A DNA stretch of 64,000 bases from CAVYUC01 sp963783085 (GCA_963783085.1 CAWAMJ010000018.1:9926-73925), one strand, 5' to 3'; positions 16,879 to 27,076 are shown, numbered from the stretch's first letter. Notes: generated by a model from the sequence alone, not told the origin. Numbers and translations are program-made.

Positions 16879-18102
16879 CTATGTCCCCATTTCTTTAAAA
16901 GTTTTCATGATGATTCCAACGGCTTCCTGCAATTGATTTTCAGTAATAACAAGCGGTGGTGTAAAGCGAATAATATTCTCATGTGTGGGTTTCGCAAGTA
17001 GTCCGTTTTCTTTCATCGCCAGGCAAACATCCCACGCAGTTTTTCCCTGCACAGGCCTAATCGACACAGCATTCAGCAATCCTTTTCCACGAACGTCTTC
17101 AATCATTTCCGATCGGATATTTCGAATTTCTTCTCTGAAAATCTTACCCAGGCGCAGCGCATTTTCGGCGAGTTTTTCTTCCTGAAGCACATCGAGTGCA
17201 ACCATGGCTACTTTTGCAGCCACAGGATTTCCTCCGTAAGTGCTGCCATGTTCTCCCGGTTTTATAGTCAGCATAATTTCATCGTCGGCCAAAACACACG
17301 AAACCGGATAAACCCCACCGGAAACTGCTTTTCCAAGGATTAAAATATCGGGCCGAACATTTTCGTAGTCGCATGCGAGCATTTTTCCTGTTCTTCCGAG
17401 ACCGGTCTGTACTTCATCTGCTACAAACAATACGTTGTATTTTTTGCATAATTCAGCCGCTTTTTTCAAGTATCCGTCTTCAGGAACATACACACCGGCT
17501 TCAGCCTGAATTGGTTCCACCAGAAATCCTGCCACATTCGAATCTTTTAATTCCTGATCGAGCCGTTCCAAATCGTTGTATGGAATATTCACAAACCCGG
17601 GCGTGTAAGGGCCGTAATCGTTGTACGCATCCGGATCGGACGACATGGAAATGATGGTGATGGTCCGCCCGTGAAAGTTTCCGTTGCAAACCACAATTTT
17701 CGCTTGTTTATCGGGAATGCCTTTTATTTTATACCCCCATTTCCGGATAAGTTTCAAAGCTGTTTCATCGGCTTCGGCGCCGGAATTCATTGGTAGCATT
17801 CGGCTGTAACCAAAAAGCCGGGTCATGTATTCTTCCCATTCACCTAAAACATTGTTGTAAAAAGCTCGCGATGTTAACGCCAGTGTCGATGCTTGCTCAG
17901 AAAGTGCCTTTATAATTCTGGGATGACAATGACCTTGATTCACAGCAGAATAGGCAGCAAGAAAATCGAAGTATTTCTTTCCTTCCACATCCCAGACAAA
18001 AACACCTTTACCTTTTGCCAAAACCACCGGCAGCGGATGATAATTGTGTGCGCCAAATTTATCCTCGCGGGCGATGTAGTCATTCGAAGTTAATGTTGAC
18101 AT
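16879..18102 (-). CDS. rocD: Ornithine aminotransferase
   Basis: Class III PLP-dependent enzyme that transfers the delta-amino group of ornithine to 2-oxoglutarate, giving glutamate semialdehyde. At 407 residues it has the usual length. Visible are NYHPLPVV near the start, the NSGAEADE region that binds PLP phosphate, VEPIQAEAGV, the cofactor aspartate in LFVADEVQTGLGRTGK, and the Schiff-base lysine in ILGKAVSGG (about residue 254). It is monocistronic by spacing and may serve arginine breakdown or proline synthesis. Confidence 0.95.
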   Translation of the reverse strand: MSTLTSNDYIAREDKFGAHNYHPLPVVLAKGKGVFVWDVEGKKYFDFLAAYSAVNQGHCHPRIIKALSEQASTLALTSRAFYNNVLGEWEEYMTRLFGYSRMLPMNSGAEADETALKLIRKWGYKIKGIPDKQAKIVVCNGNFHGRTITIISMSSDPDAYNDYGPYTPGFVNIPYNDLERLDQELKDSNVAGFLVEPIQAEAGVYVPEDGYLKKAAELCKKYNVLFVADEVQTGLGRTGKMLACDYENVRPDILILGKAVSGGVYPVSCVLADDEIMLTIKPGEHGSTYGGNPVAAKVAMVALDVLQEEKLAENALRLGKIFREEIRNIRSEMIEDVRGKGLLNAVSIRPVQGKTAWDVCLAMKENGLLAKPTHENIIRFTPPLVITENQLQEAVGIIMKTFKEMGT

Positions 18103-18209
18103 ATTTGAATAGTTTTTAAAAATTTGGATGCAGAATTACAATTTTCGGCAGGAATTACAAAATAAGTTTCGGTGTTAAAAAACAGCCGGAATAAAATAAA
18201 TTACGACCC

Positions 18210-20267
18210 TTATTTTAAAAAACGGATAATCAGCGCCTCGGCCAACAAAAAGAAAAGGGCAATCAAAATGCTCCATTTCCAAAGTTGCTTTCCTTTCTGA
18301 ATTTCTTCGAAAATATCGGAAAAACTGGTAGCAGCAGCATTTTCGATGACTGATACATTCTTCAGGTTAGCGGTTTTGTCTTCCAGTTCGGCAACATTGA
18401 AATAGCGCAAATCCGACTCCTGCCGGTTGTAGTTGAATGCCAGCGCCGAAATAACTTCATTGTTGGTTTCAATCAGAAAATGCCCGTCATTTTCAATTTG
18501 GTTGCTCAGGCCAATCCGCAGTCCCTGATCGGTAACATTTAATTCAGGAATGAATATATCTCCGGTGGCAACATTCTCTACCTCAACCTGATTGCTCAGA
18601 TCAAGGCTTTCTCTTCGGCGAATTAAAACCGAATGATCTTCACCAACAGTATATGAAATTCGTTGTTTGGGCAAACTTTGCAGTACTATGTTGTAAAGGG
18701 TTGGAACAAACAGGATGTCGCGTGCAAACGCTTCATTTTTTTCTGCCAGCGGAAATGAAAAAACCCAAACATATCCGTTTCCGAACGTGTGGTATGACAA
18801 TGCTTTGTCGCCGTTTTGAAACCACAACAAATTAGTTTCAGCGCTTCTGGTGGTTTCTTCAAATTTAAAATGGCCTTTAATTTTTGGGAGCGCCGGATTT
18901 TCTTCCCTTTTTTTGAATACGTTGGCATAAAAACGGTTGTCGTAATCCACTCCTGAAATTTCGAGTGTTGTGGTATCGGTTCCGGTAATCCGGTTAGCAT
19001 TGAATTCCGAAAGAAAATTGTTAATCATTTGCGGATTGTTTTCAGCTCCCGGAAAAAGGACCACTGAAGTTCCGCTTTCCACAATTTTCGACAGTTCGTT
19101 TAAAAACCCACTGGTAAAGTTATCAGGATTAATCAAAAAAATTGCGTTGTATTCGGCCAGTTTGCTCATCTGCAGACTCTGAACGCTCATCTCGTCGAGT
19201 TGAATATAGTCGTCATTTTCAAATAAGGCCGAAATATATTCCAGTCCTTCACTGCTTTGCCTGCTGCTGTTGAAAATGGCAAGCGCTTTCAGTTTTGGCT
19301 CCACAAAATAGCTGATATACCAGTTGTTGTCTTGTGTAAACGGATAATCTGTAATTTCAATTTTACCCAGTTGAATTCCCGGCGATACATTGGTATATTT
19401 CAGATTGGCAACAATCTGACCTTGAGCTGAAACTGAAAAATTAGTAATTGATTTTAACGAATCATTGAGGTAAAGTTTTAAGGGAAGGTTTTGAAAATCC
19501 TCGTTTGAAATATTTTTAATTCTGACGAAAATATTTTCTTCCAGATTTAAGCGATGTGCCGGAACTTCCACCCAACATGAATCAATATAAAGATTTGTGA
19601 CTTTGTTAGGTTTAAGCGGCAGCAAAAAATTGTAGATATCTGATTCTGTGAAGTTGTCGATGTCGGCAATATTTCGCTGAAAATCAGAGATAAAATACAT
19701 AATTCCATCGCTTTTTTCACCGGGGCCATGAATTTGTTGGGCAAAACGGTTGTGCATCATCGACAAAGGCGCCACTGCCGGTGAAGATTGTATTTCGGTC
19801 ACCTGCCGGATGAATTGTTCTTTGTTGAAGGTGTGCTGGTGGGTTGGGTCCAAATCGTTGGTGAACAACCTGAATTTGGTTCCGGGAGGATAAGTTTGCC
19901 CGATTTCCACAGCTTTGTTCCGCGCCAGTTCCAGCAACTGCCCTTGTTCCGACAACGCATTCATACTAAATGAATTATCAACATAAACCGCCACAGTTTG
20001 CTGCACGCTTGCATTAACATTATTTTCTGCCGGAATATAAGGTTGTGCAAATGCAAAAACCAGGAAAACAATGGCTAAAATCCGGGTTAACAAAATGAGC
20101 AGTTGTTTCAAGCGCGATTTTTTTCTCGATTCTTTTTTGATGTTCTTTAAAAAACCGACATGGCTGAAATAAATGGTTTTATACCTCCGGAAGTTAAACA
20201 GGTGGATAATAACAGGAATGGCAACTGCCAGCAATGCAAATAAAAATGTCGGATATAGAAATTTCAT
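18210..20267 (-). CDS. BatA-type membrane protein with von Willebrand factor A domain
   Basis: A 685-residue protein starting with the BatA N-terminal double-transmembrane signature (LFALLAVAIPVIIHLFNFRR, then a second helix near residues 55-75). A VWA domain follows with a MIDAS-like DNSFS sequence in VAVYVDNSFSMN (about 92-103). The long extracytoplasmic middle part is beta-rich, and one transmembrane helix lies at the C-terminus (about 663-682). Proteins of this kind accompany MoxR/Bat loci in Bacteroidota, but no MoxR ATPase is in the window. The gene is 13 bases after the asparaginase-like gene, so it may be co-transcribed. Confidence 0.85.
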   Translation of the reverse strand: MKFLYPTFLFALLAVAIPVIIHLFNFRRYKTIYFSHVGFLKNIKKESRKKSRLKQLLILLTRILAIVFLVFAFAQPYIPAENNVNASVQQTVAVYVDNSFSMNALSEQGQLLELARNKAVEIGQTYPPGTKFRLFTNDLDPTHQHTFNKEQFIRQVTEIQSSPAVAPLSMMHNRFAQQIHGPGEKSDGIMYFISDFQRNIADIDNFTESDIYNFLLPLKPNKVTNLYIDSCWVEVPAHRLNLEENIFVRIKNISNEDFQNLPLKLYLNDSLKSITNFSVSAQGQIVANLKYTNVSPGIQLGKIEITDYPFTQDNNWYISYFVEPKLKALAIFNSSRQSSEGLEYISALFENDDYIQLDEMSVQSLQMSKLAEYNAIFLINPDNFTSGFLNELSKIVESGTSVVLFPGAENNPQMINNFLSEFNANRITGTDTTTLEISGVDYDNRFYANVFKKREENPALPKIKGHFKFEETTRSAETNLLWFQNGDKALSYHTFGNGYVWVFSFPLAEKNEAFARDILFVPTLYNIVLQSLPKQRISYTVGEDHSVLIRRRESLDLSNQVEVENVATGDIFIPELNVTDQGLRIGLSNQIENDGHFLIETNNEVISALAFNYNRQESDLRYFNVAELEDKTANLKNVSVIENAAATSFSDIFEEIQKGKQLWKWSILIALFFLLAEALIIRFLK

Positions 20268-20280
20268 TCCTGAACTTCAA

Positions 20281-21258
20281 TTATTCGTTTTTAAATATGG
20301 CGATTTTCTTTTCGCCGCCCGATTTGATGAAACCGCGAAACATGCCGCCGGTATTAAATTCCATGGCAATATTCCCTTCGCCGTCAACAGCAATAACACC
20401 CCCTGTTCCGCCAAGTTCAGTCAGTTTTCTTATTTCTTCGCGGCAGGCTTCGTCAACCGGCATTTTCTTATATTCCATAAGCGCCGAAACATCTCGCGCA
20501 AAACCAAGCCGGATGTAATATTCGCCATGCCCGGTGCACGAAATTGCGCAGGTTTTATTATCGGCGTAAGTTCCGGCGCCAATGATTGGCGAGTCGCCGA
20601 TTCGCCCGTATTTTTTGTTGGTCATTCCACCGGTTGAAGTACCCGCACAAAGGTTCCCTTCCTGGTCGAGCACCACGCAACCAACTGTTCCGATGTTGTC
20701 TTTTTCATTTCGCCTGCGTTCATTTTTTTGAAGGCGTTTTAACGATTCGTACCTTTCTTTCGTGTGGAAATATCTGTTGCCAACCATTTCCAAACCTTGT
20801 CTGCGGGCAAATTCAGAAGCGCCTTTCCCGGTCAGCAGAACATGTTCCGAATTTTCCATCACTTCGCGGGCCGCCATGATCGGATTTTTAACAGTACACA
20901 CACCGGCAACTGCACCAGCATTCAAATCTTTGCCATTCATTATCGAGGCATCGAGTTCGTTTTTTCCTTCAGCGGTAAACACTGCGCCTTTTCCGGCGTT
21001 AAACAGCGGTGAGTTTTCCAGGATTTTGATAACTTCCACCACAACATCGCTTGCACCGGCGCCATTGCTTAGCATTTTATCCCCAACATTTAAAGCTTCT
21101 TCAAGTTTATACCTGTATTCATTCGCACGCTCTTCACTTAAAGCGGAAGGTTCTATTACTCCGGCGCCGCCATGAATTACAATTACATATTTCGGCTTTC
21201 CGAACACTGAACCCGAAAAAATAAACAGAAGGAACAAAAAACAAAATATTCGTTTCAT
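20281..21258 (-). CDS. Exported isoaspartyl peptidase / L-asparaginase (Ntn hydrolase)
   Basis: A 325-residue plant-type asparaginase. The signal peptide (residues 1-20) is followed by YVIVIHGGAGVIEPS, the family opening. The precursor is expected to self-cleave at the threonine of DNIGTVGCVVLD (about residue 187), which becomes the N-terminal nucleophile. STGGMTNKKYGRIGDSPIIGAG-type substrate-binding motifs follow. It hydrolyses isoaspartyl dipeptides or asparagine in the periplasm. It is likely the first gene of a pair with the BatA-type gene. Confidence 0.92.
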   Translation of the reverse strand: MKRIFCFLFLLFIFSGSVFGKPKYVIVIHGGAGVIEPSALSEERANEYRYKLEEALNVGDKMLSNGAGASDVVVEVIKILENSPLFNAGKGAVFTAEGKNELDASIMNGKDLNAGAVAGVCTVKNPIMAAREVMENSEHVLLTGKGASEFARRQGLEMVGNRYFHTKERYESLKRLQKNERRRNEKDNIGTVGCVVLDQEGNLCAGTSTGGMTNKKYGRIGDSPIIGAGTYADNKTCAISCTGHGEYYIRLGFARDVSALMEYKKMPVDEACREEIRKLTELGGTGGVIAVDGEGNIAMEFNTGGMFRGFIKSGGEKKIAIFKNE

Positions 21259-21476
21259 CCGGTTTCCAAATTTCTGATTACAAAAATGGAATATTTATAT
21301 TAAACGGACGGGATTAATTGAAATATCTTTTTTTCCTGCCAAAGTCAACGAACGCAGGAGCATGTATAGTTGTAATAAATATTTTGTTTAGAATTTTCAT
21401 TAACAACTTTAAACAAAGCCTTATTCATTGTGTTATTTTCACAGAAACTTTTGAATAAAATAAATTTTACTCCGTA

Positions 21477-22355
21477 ATGAAAAATGCTGATTATTCGATT
21501 AAAGACCTGGAAACCTTATCACGCATTAAAGCCCACACCATTCGCATTTGGGAAAAAAGATATAATCTGTTGCATCCGGAACGCACCGAAACCAACATCC
21601 GGCACTACAGCGACAACGATTTGCGCAAAATTTTAAATGTTTCGCTACTGGTAAGAAACGGTTATAAAATTTCGAAAGTTTCGCGTATGAGCGATGAAGA
21701 ATTAAAAGAAACAGTTTTAACAGTAAATGAAAAAAAAACATCGCAAAATGATTACATCGACCAGCTTTTGCTGCACATGGCCAACTTCGACAACATCAGC
21801 TTTAAAAAGTTGGTTGAAAAAGTGATTTCCGAAATCGGTTTCGAAGACGCTGTCATGAATGTTTTATTCGAATTTTTATTAACGGTGGGTAATTTTTGGC
21901 AGGTCGGTTCAGTTTTTCCGGCGCAGGAACATTTTGCATCAAATGTTATCAGGCACAAAATTATTGCTAAAATCGACCAACTCGAAGCAGTTCAAACAGC
22001 CAATAAAAACATCTTGTTTTTTCTTCCTGAACATGAATTGCACGAACTGAGCCTGCTGTATTACTCTTATTTGGCTGCAAAAGCCGGATACGGAATCATT
22101 TACCTTGGCCAGTTTGTTCCGTTTGAAGATTTGGTGAAACTGCATGGTAAACTAAAAATTGATTTCGTATTTACTGCATTTATTAATTCAATTAAAAAGG
22201 AGGACCTCGAAAATTATTTATCGGAATTGAGGGAACTGTTTTCAGGAATAAAAATTTTTGTTACCGGCTGGCAGTTTCGCCTGCATGAGCCAAAATTACC
22301 CCGAAATGTAAAAATAATTAAAGACCAAAAAGATTTTCGGCAGTACTTCGATTAA
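21477..22355 (+). CDS. MerR-family regulator with CarH-like cobalamin-binding domain
   Basis: A 292-residue protein. The N-terminal MerR winged helix (about 5-75) contains HTIRIWEKRYNLLHPERTETNIRHYS. The helical bundle carries a W-x9-EH motif (W141, E151-H152), which in CarH contacts the upper face of adenosylcobalamin and makes DNA binding light-sensitive. The Rossmann-like domain has ELHEL with H189 at the place of the lower axial histidine, followed by the typical YLGQFVPFEDL. The glycine of the usual HxxG is serine here. It stands alone, convergent with the ggt gene with a 1-bp gap, so its target is not evident. Light or B12 control is inference. Confidence 0.85.
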   Translation: MKNADYSIKDLETLSRIKAHTIRIWEKRYNLLHPERTETNIRHYSDNDLRKILNVSLLVRNGYKISKVSRMSDEELKETVLTVNEKKTSQNDYIDQLLLHMANFDNISFKKLVEKVISEIGFEDAVMNVLFEFLLTVGNFWQVGSVFPAQEHFASNVIRHKIIAKIDQLEAVQTANKNILFFLPEHELHELSLLYYSYLAAKAGYGIIYLGQFVPFEDLVKLHGKLKIDFVFTAFINSIKKEDLENYLSELRELFSGIKIFVTGWQFRLHEPKLPRNVKIIKDQKDFRQYFD

Positions 22356-22356
22356 A

Positions 22357-23706
22357 TCAGAAACCTGCAGCCTGTCCGTCTTTTCGTGATTCAGATGCTC
22401 CGTAGTAAACCTTGTTTTTGCTGTCCCACATAATGGCCTGGTAACCACCATACAATCCGTTCACGTAACCAATTCTATGCCCTTTTTCCAGTAATGCGCG
22501 AATAGTCTGGTAAGAAAATCCTGATTCCAGCGAAACTTCACCGCCATCGGTCATTTCCTCCCCGGTTGGCTGACTGGAACCGGAATGCATAATTCGCGGA
22601 GCATCGCCGGCTTCCTGCAGGTTCATTCCAAAATCGATAAGGTTACAGATAATCTGCACGTGACCCTGGGGCTGCATGGCGCCGCCCATCAAACCAAAAC
22701 TGATGTATGGGTTTCCATCTTTGGTTATAAATGCGGGAATAATAGTATGAAACGGTCTTTTGTGCGGCTCGTAAACATTCATGTGCCCTTCTTTTAAGGC
22801 AAATAATTGCCCGCGATCCTGTAAAATAAATCCGAGTTTTCCGGGGGTCATTCCCGATCCCAAACCTAAATAGTTGCTTTGGATTAACGAAACCATGTTT
22901 CCTTCAGCATCGGCGGTGGTAAGATAAATAGTATTTCCTTTTTCGAGCTCTCCAGCCGGATAATCACGTGCTGCGCGGCCCAAATTGATAAGTTCCGCTC
23001 GTTTTTCACCATATTCTTTCGAGATAAGTCCTTTAACTGGCAAATCGTTGAAATCGGGATCGGAATAATATTTTGCACGGTCTTCAAATGCCAGTTTCTT
23101 TGCTTCAATAAACAAATGCATGTACTCCGGCGAACCAAAACCCATGTTTGCTATGTCGAAATTTTCCAGGATGTTCAGCATTTGAAGTACTGCCGTTCCC
23201 TGTCCGTTTGGCGGCAATTCCCAAACATCGTATCCGCGGTAGTTGGTCGAAATCGGTTCCACCCACTCCGAGGTATGCTCTTCAAAATCTTTCATACTGA
23301 GAAATCCGCCTTGTTCACGAACATAATCCACAATTTTTTCAGCGATTTCACCTTTGTAAAAAACATCGCGGCCTTTTTGGGCAATCTGTTTTAAGGTTTC
23401 CGCCAGGTAAGGATTTTTAAAAACTTCGCCTTTTTCAGGAGCTTTTCCGCCAGGCATAAAAATCTCCTTAAATCCCGGAAATTCTTTCAACGCCCTTGCA
23501 TTTCCCTGCCACGCAGCAGCTATTACCTCCGTCAGCGGAAAACCGTTTTCAGCATAAAAAATCGCTGGCGCCAAAATGGTTTCCCATATCCAATTTACCA
23601 AACTTTCCGTGCAGTTCGAACCAGCCGTCCACACAACCGGGCACCGAAACCGGGAGCGGCCCCAGCGCCGGGATTTGTTCATATCCGTGTTCCTTAAAAT
23701 AGGCAA
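22357..23706 (-). CDS. ggt: Gamma-glutamyltransferase, C-terminal part of a frameshifted gene
   Basis: Large-subunit end and all of the small subunit of a gamma-glutamyltranspeptidase. Conserved sequence begins at about 23583 (ETILAPAIFYAENGFPL); the open frame upstream to 23706 is only a shadow. The segment corresponding to the autocatalytic site reads GNTIYLTTADAEGNMVS, with a Thr-Thr nucleophile region, followed by GLGSGMTPGKLGFILQDRG and GLMGGAMQPQGH. The upstream part is in another frame; deleting one G from the GGG at 23583-23585 (CCC on the plus strand) restores KLDMETILAPAI. The enzyme would act on glutathione or gamma-glutamyl peptides in the periplasm. Confidence 0.88.
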   Translation of the reverse strand: MPILRNTDMNKSRRWGRSRFRCPVVWTAGSNCTESLVNWIWETILAPAIFYAENGFPLTEVIAAAWQGNARALKEFPGFKEIFMPGGKAPEKGEVFKNPYLAETLKQIAQKGRDVFYKGEIAEKIVDYVREQGGFLSMKDFEEHTSEWVEPISTNYRGYDVWELPPNGQGTAVLQMLNILENFDIANMGFGSPEYMHLFIEAKKLAFEDRAKYYSDPDFNDLPVKGLISKEYGEKRAELINLGRAARDYPAGELEKGNTIYLTTADAEGNMVSLIQSNYLGLGSGMTPGKLGFILQDRGQLFALKEGHMNVYEPHKRPFHTIIPAFITKDGNPYISFGLMGGAMQPQGHVQIICNLIDFGMNLQEAGDAPRIMHSGSSQPTGEEMTDGGEVSLESGFSYQTIRALLEKGHRIGYVNGLYGGYQAIMWDSKNKVYYGASESRKDGQAAGF

Positions 23707-24049
23707 GGGTTAAATCGTAAGGCGACCGGCCACTTGCATTTAGCCCGTATAACTTTTTTGTTTTTGCATCCCAAACAATAGCGAACAAATCGCCGCCAAT
23801 CCCGTTTCCCGTAGGTTCTACCAAACCAAGAACTGCATTGGCAGCAATGGCAGCATCAATGGCATTGCCTCCGTTTTTCAGAATTTCGATAGCCGCCTGT
23901 GTTGCCAGCGGCTGACTTGTGCAGGCCATTCCATGTTGTGCAATAACTTCGCTGCGGGTAGCAAAAGTTAAACCGATAACACGATCTTGTGCAACAATCG
24001 GGAACGCTAAAACAGCAAAAAAAATGGTGAAAAGAATGTATTGCTTCAT
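23549..24049 (-). CDS. ggt: Gamma-glutamyltransferase, N-terminal part of a frameshifted gene
   Basis: A signal peptide (ending near IVAQ) and the first ~160 residues of the large subunit: GMACTSQPLATQAAIEILKNGGNAIDAAIAA and GLVEPTGNGIGGDLFAI are hallmark segments. The last ~10 residues after KLDM (GNHFGASDFLC) are out-of-frame sequence produced by the shift at 23583-23585. With the shift corrected the protein would be about 560 residues, normal for the family. Confidence 0.88.
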   Translation of the reverse strand: MKQYILFTIFFAVLAFPIVAQDRVIGLTFATRSEVIAQHGMACTSQPLATQAAIEILKNGGNAIDAAIAANAVLGLVEPTGNGIGGDLFAIVWDAKTKKLYGLNASGRSPYDLTLAYFKEHGYEQIPALGPLPVSVPGCVDGWFELHGKFGKLDMGNHFGASDFLC

Positions 24050-24207
24050 TTTATTTTAAGGTTGTAGTTAGTACTATATCGTCCAAATTTCATAAAATTT
24101 TGGCAATTCATTGTCACTTTTTTAAAATCTGTTCAAATACTTTAAAAAGATTTTCCATACTGTCGATTTAAAAAAGAATCATTTATCTTCGGAAAAATTT
24201 CAAAATT

Positions 24208-25692
24208 ATGGAGCGGTTTCTCTCCCAATGTGCGAAATACATTTACAAAAAACATCCTGAGAACCTGCAGGATATTTGTCTGGTTTTCCCTAACCGGCGC
24301 GCCGGTGCTTTTTTTAATTCCTATTTGCAGAAAACCATTCAGAAACCTGTAATCGCACCGTTAAATATTACAGTAAATGAGTTGATTTCAGGATTTTCCG
24401 GTTTACAACAAGGAGAAAAACTACAACTTATTTCTGAATTATATGAAGTTTTCCGGAAACACACGCAAACGAAAGAATCGTTTGATGATTTTTATTTCTG
24501 GGGAGAAGTGCTTTTGTCCGACTTTAATGATGTAGATCGTTATCTGGTGAATGCCAAAGATTTATTCACCAACATTGCAGATTTAAAAGAACTGGAAACC
24601 CTTTTCGATTATTTGACCGAAGAACAAAGGAAAGCGCTTGCAAGGTTTTGGGGAAGTGTGGCAGTTTTGGAAAAAAAGGAAAACCAGCAAAAATTCCTGC
24701 AAATCTGGCAAAAATTATATCCGGTTTATATCGATTTTAAAATAAGGCTCGAAAAAAAAGGAATGGCCTACGGCGGTATGATTTACCGTTCGGTAATTGA
24801 AACCATGGAAAAGAATGAAATTGATTTTCAACTCAGCCACTACTACATTATCGGACTGAACGCGCTGAATACCTGCGAAATAAAATTCTTTAAACGTTTA
24901 CAGCAGATAGAAAAAGCAACATTTTTATGGGATTTCGATGAATTTTATGTGGAAGATTTCAATCACGAGGCAGGCCGGTTTATGCGGGAAAACCTGAAGC
25001 AATTTGGGCCGCCCGACGATTTTAAAATGAATACCAACAAGTTTGTAGAAGAAAAATCCGCAAAGATTATAGCTGTTGCGTCGAATTACGGGCAGGCCCA
25101 GGAAATCCCGCGATTTTTGAAACAAACACATACGAATTTCAAAGCAGAATTCGATAGTACGGCAATTGTTCTTGCCGATGAATCGCTGTTGTTTCCGGCG
25201 TTAGGTGCAATTCCGGAAATTTTTGAAACGGTAAATGTTACGATGGGTTATCCGGTGAAAAATTCAGTTGTATATGGTTTCCTGGTTTTACTCTTCAATT
25301 TACTGAAAAACAGGAAAAAAAACAGCGACGGGCAAACTGTGGTCTACCATCGGTTTGTGACCGATATTTTAAACCATCAATTACTTGGAAACGTTGAGCC
25401 GGACAAAGCAATTCAGTTTCTGTCGGATATAAAAACTCACAACCGTATTTCAATTCCCGTAAATGATATTGACTTTTCGCCCCTGCACAAACTTATTTTT
25501 TCGTTTCCGGAAAAAGTAGAGGCGTACGGCGCTTATTTCCTCGAAATTCTTGCTTCATTTTACGAACTGGTGAATGATGCGGACGAAAAAAACCAAATGT
25601 TGCCCGAACTCATTTATTCGATATATCAGGCAGTGGAAAAGCTGGAATCGGTTGTTCAACTCGGTGATGAAAGAGCAAAATCGGGAAATTAG
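24208..25692 (+). CDS. AddB-like PD-(D/E)XK exonuclease, N-terminal part of a frameshifted gene
   Basis: First ~485 residues of a helicase-like/nuclease protein of the RecB/AddB group used in double-strand-break processing. FPNRRAGAFFNSYLQK near the start is the degenerate Walker-like region, and ITVNELISGF follows as in AddB proteins. The frame ends at TAG after an out-of-frame tail beginning near 25662. The adjacent frame carries the rest of the protein, and removing one G at 25663-25664 joins LESVVQL to VMKEQNREISDLVYF. Confidence 0.85.
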   Translation: MERFLSQCAKYIYKKHPENLQDICLVFPNRRAGAFFNSYLQKTIQKPVIAPLNITVNELISGFSGLQQGEKLQLISELYEVFRKHTQTKESFDDFYFWGEVLLSDFNDVDRYLVNAKDLFTNIADLKELETLFDYLTEEQRKALARFWGSVAVLEKKENQQKFLQIWQKLYPVYIDFKIRLEKKGMAYGGMIYRSVIETMEKNEIDFQLSHYYIIGLNALNTCEIKFFKRLQQIEKATFLWDFDEFYVEDFNHEAGRFMRENLKQFGPPDDFKMNTNKFVEEKSAKIIAVASNYGQAQEIPRFLKQTHTNFKAEFDSTAIVLADESLLFPALGAIPEIFETVNVTMGYPVKNSVVYGFLVLLFNLLKNRKKNSDGQTVVYHRFVTDILNHQLLGNVEPDKAIQFLSDIKTHNRISIPVNDIDFSPLHKLIFSFPEKVEAYGAYFLEILASFYELVNDADEKNQMLPELIYSIYQAVEKLESVVQLGDERAKSGN

Positions 25693-27076
25693 TGATCTGG
25701 TTTATTTCCGGCTGTTTAACCAGTATCTGGGACAGGTTTCCGTTTCATTTGAAGGCGAGCCGCTTTCGGGAATGCAGGTGATGGGAATATTGGAAACCCG
25801 TTGCCTCGATTTTGAAAATGTGGTTATTCTGGGATTGAACGAAAATAAATGGCCGCGAACTTTCATTGCTCCGTCGTTTATTCCGTTTAACATTCGAAAA
25901 GGTTTTGGCCTGCCGGGAATTGACGAACAGGATGCGATGTACGCCTATTACTTTTACCGCCTCATACAGCGGGCAAAAAATATAACAGCCACTTTCAGCA
26001 CGCTGAAGGAGGGAATCAGCACAGGTGAAATGAGCCGGTTTGGTTATCAGCTTTTGTACGATTCGAATTTGAGACCAAATATGCAAAGCCTCGATTTTTC
26101 GTTTTCAAACGAGCCGGTGCAGCCAATTTTATTTCAAAATTCATCCGAAAAAATTGCTGCACTTTTGGAGAGAAATACTCCGGAAACTCCATTTTCGCCA
26201 ACAGCCATCAATACTTATTTGCAGTGCAGCCTGCGTTTTTATTTTAAATACATTATGCAACTGCCTGAGCCGGAAGAGGTAAAAGATGAAATTGACCATC
26301 CGGTTTTTGGAAATATTTTTCATGAAACCATTGAAATGCTTTACCAGCCATTTATTGGAAAAATAGTTGAAAAGCAAGATTTAAAGGCCCTGAAAAAAGA
26401 TAAAGTGCGGATTGAAAATGAAATCAGGAAAGCTATCGGAAAACATTATTTTAAATACAAAAGTCCCATCAACAGGCCGGTAAAGCTTGAGGGAAAAACA
26501 GTGCTGATATTTGAAAACACCAAGGTTTTCCTTGATCGGCTGATGGAAATTGATTTGGAATACGCTCCGTTTTTACTTCATTCCCTGGAAGAAAAATATA
26601 CATCTGATTTGAAAATCGATTTGAAAAATAATCCTGAAAAAATCTTCATAGGCGGTAAAATCGACAGGGTGGATAAAGTTGATGGAAAGTGGCGGATTCT
26701 GGATTACAAAACCGGTTCGGTTGAGAAATTTTCATTCAAAGAGGTGGAAGAGCTGTTCGCCAGAGATTTGGAAAAACCTAAAAAAGAGATTTTACAGGCG
26801 CTGTATTACTCCTTGATTTTAAAAGATACACTGGGAAAAAATGCTGTTTTTCAACCTGCAATTTACAGTTTGCGTAAATTTTTCGATGAATCGCATTCTC
26901 CTGAAATAAAATGGGACAAAAAAGAATTTTCATTTCATGACGTTGAGGATGAATTCACTGCAAACCTAAAATCACTGTTTGAAGAAATATTTTCAGAGGA
27001 AACTGTTTTTTATCAATCTCCACACGAAAAAATTTGCCAGTATTGCCCGTACAATAAAATTTGCCAGCGGTATTAA
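25667..27076 (+). CDS. AddB-like PD-(D/E)XK exonuclease, C-terminal part
   Basis: About 470 residues from ATG 25667 (the frame is open back to 25574). The first part contains the helicase motif-like LDFENVVILGLNENKWP. The nuclease domain shows FGNIFHETIE, the metal-binding GGKIDRVD and the catalytic ILDYKTGS. A cysteine in YLQCSLRFYF (about 26224) and a C-terminal CQYCPYNKIC cluster match the 4Fe-4S 'iron staple' of AddB-type nucleases. With the upstream part the protein would be about 955 residues. The AddA/RecB-like helicase partner is not in the window. Confidence 0.87.
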   Translation: MKEQNREISDLVYFRLFNQYLGQVSVSFEGEPLSGMQVMGILETRCLDFENVVILGLNENKWPRTFIAPSFIPFNIRKGFGLPGIDEQDAMYAYYFYRLIQRAKNITATFSTLKEGISTGEMSRFGYQLLYDSNLRPNMQSLDFSFSNEPVQPILFQNSSEKIAALLERNTPETPFSPTAINTYLQCSLRFYFKYIMQLPEPEEVKDEIDHPVFGNIFHETIEMLYQPFIGKIVEKQDLKALKKDKVRIENEIRKAIGKHYFKYKSPINRPVKLEGKTVLIFENTKVFLDRLMEIDLEYAPFLLHSLEEKYTSDLKIDLKNNPEKIFIGGKIDRVDKVDGKWRILDYKTGSVEKFSFKEVEELFARDLEKPKKEILQALYYSLILKDTLGKNAVFQPAIYSLRKFFDESHSPEIKWDKKEFSFHDVEDEFTANLKSLFEEIFSEETVFYQSPHEKICQYCPYNKICQRY

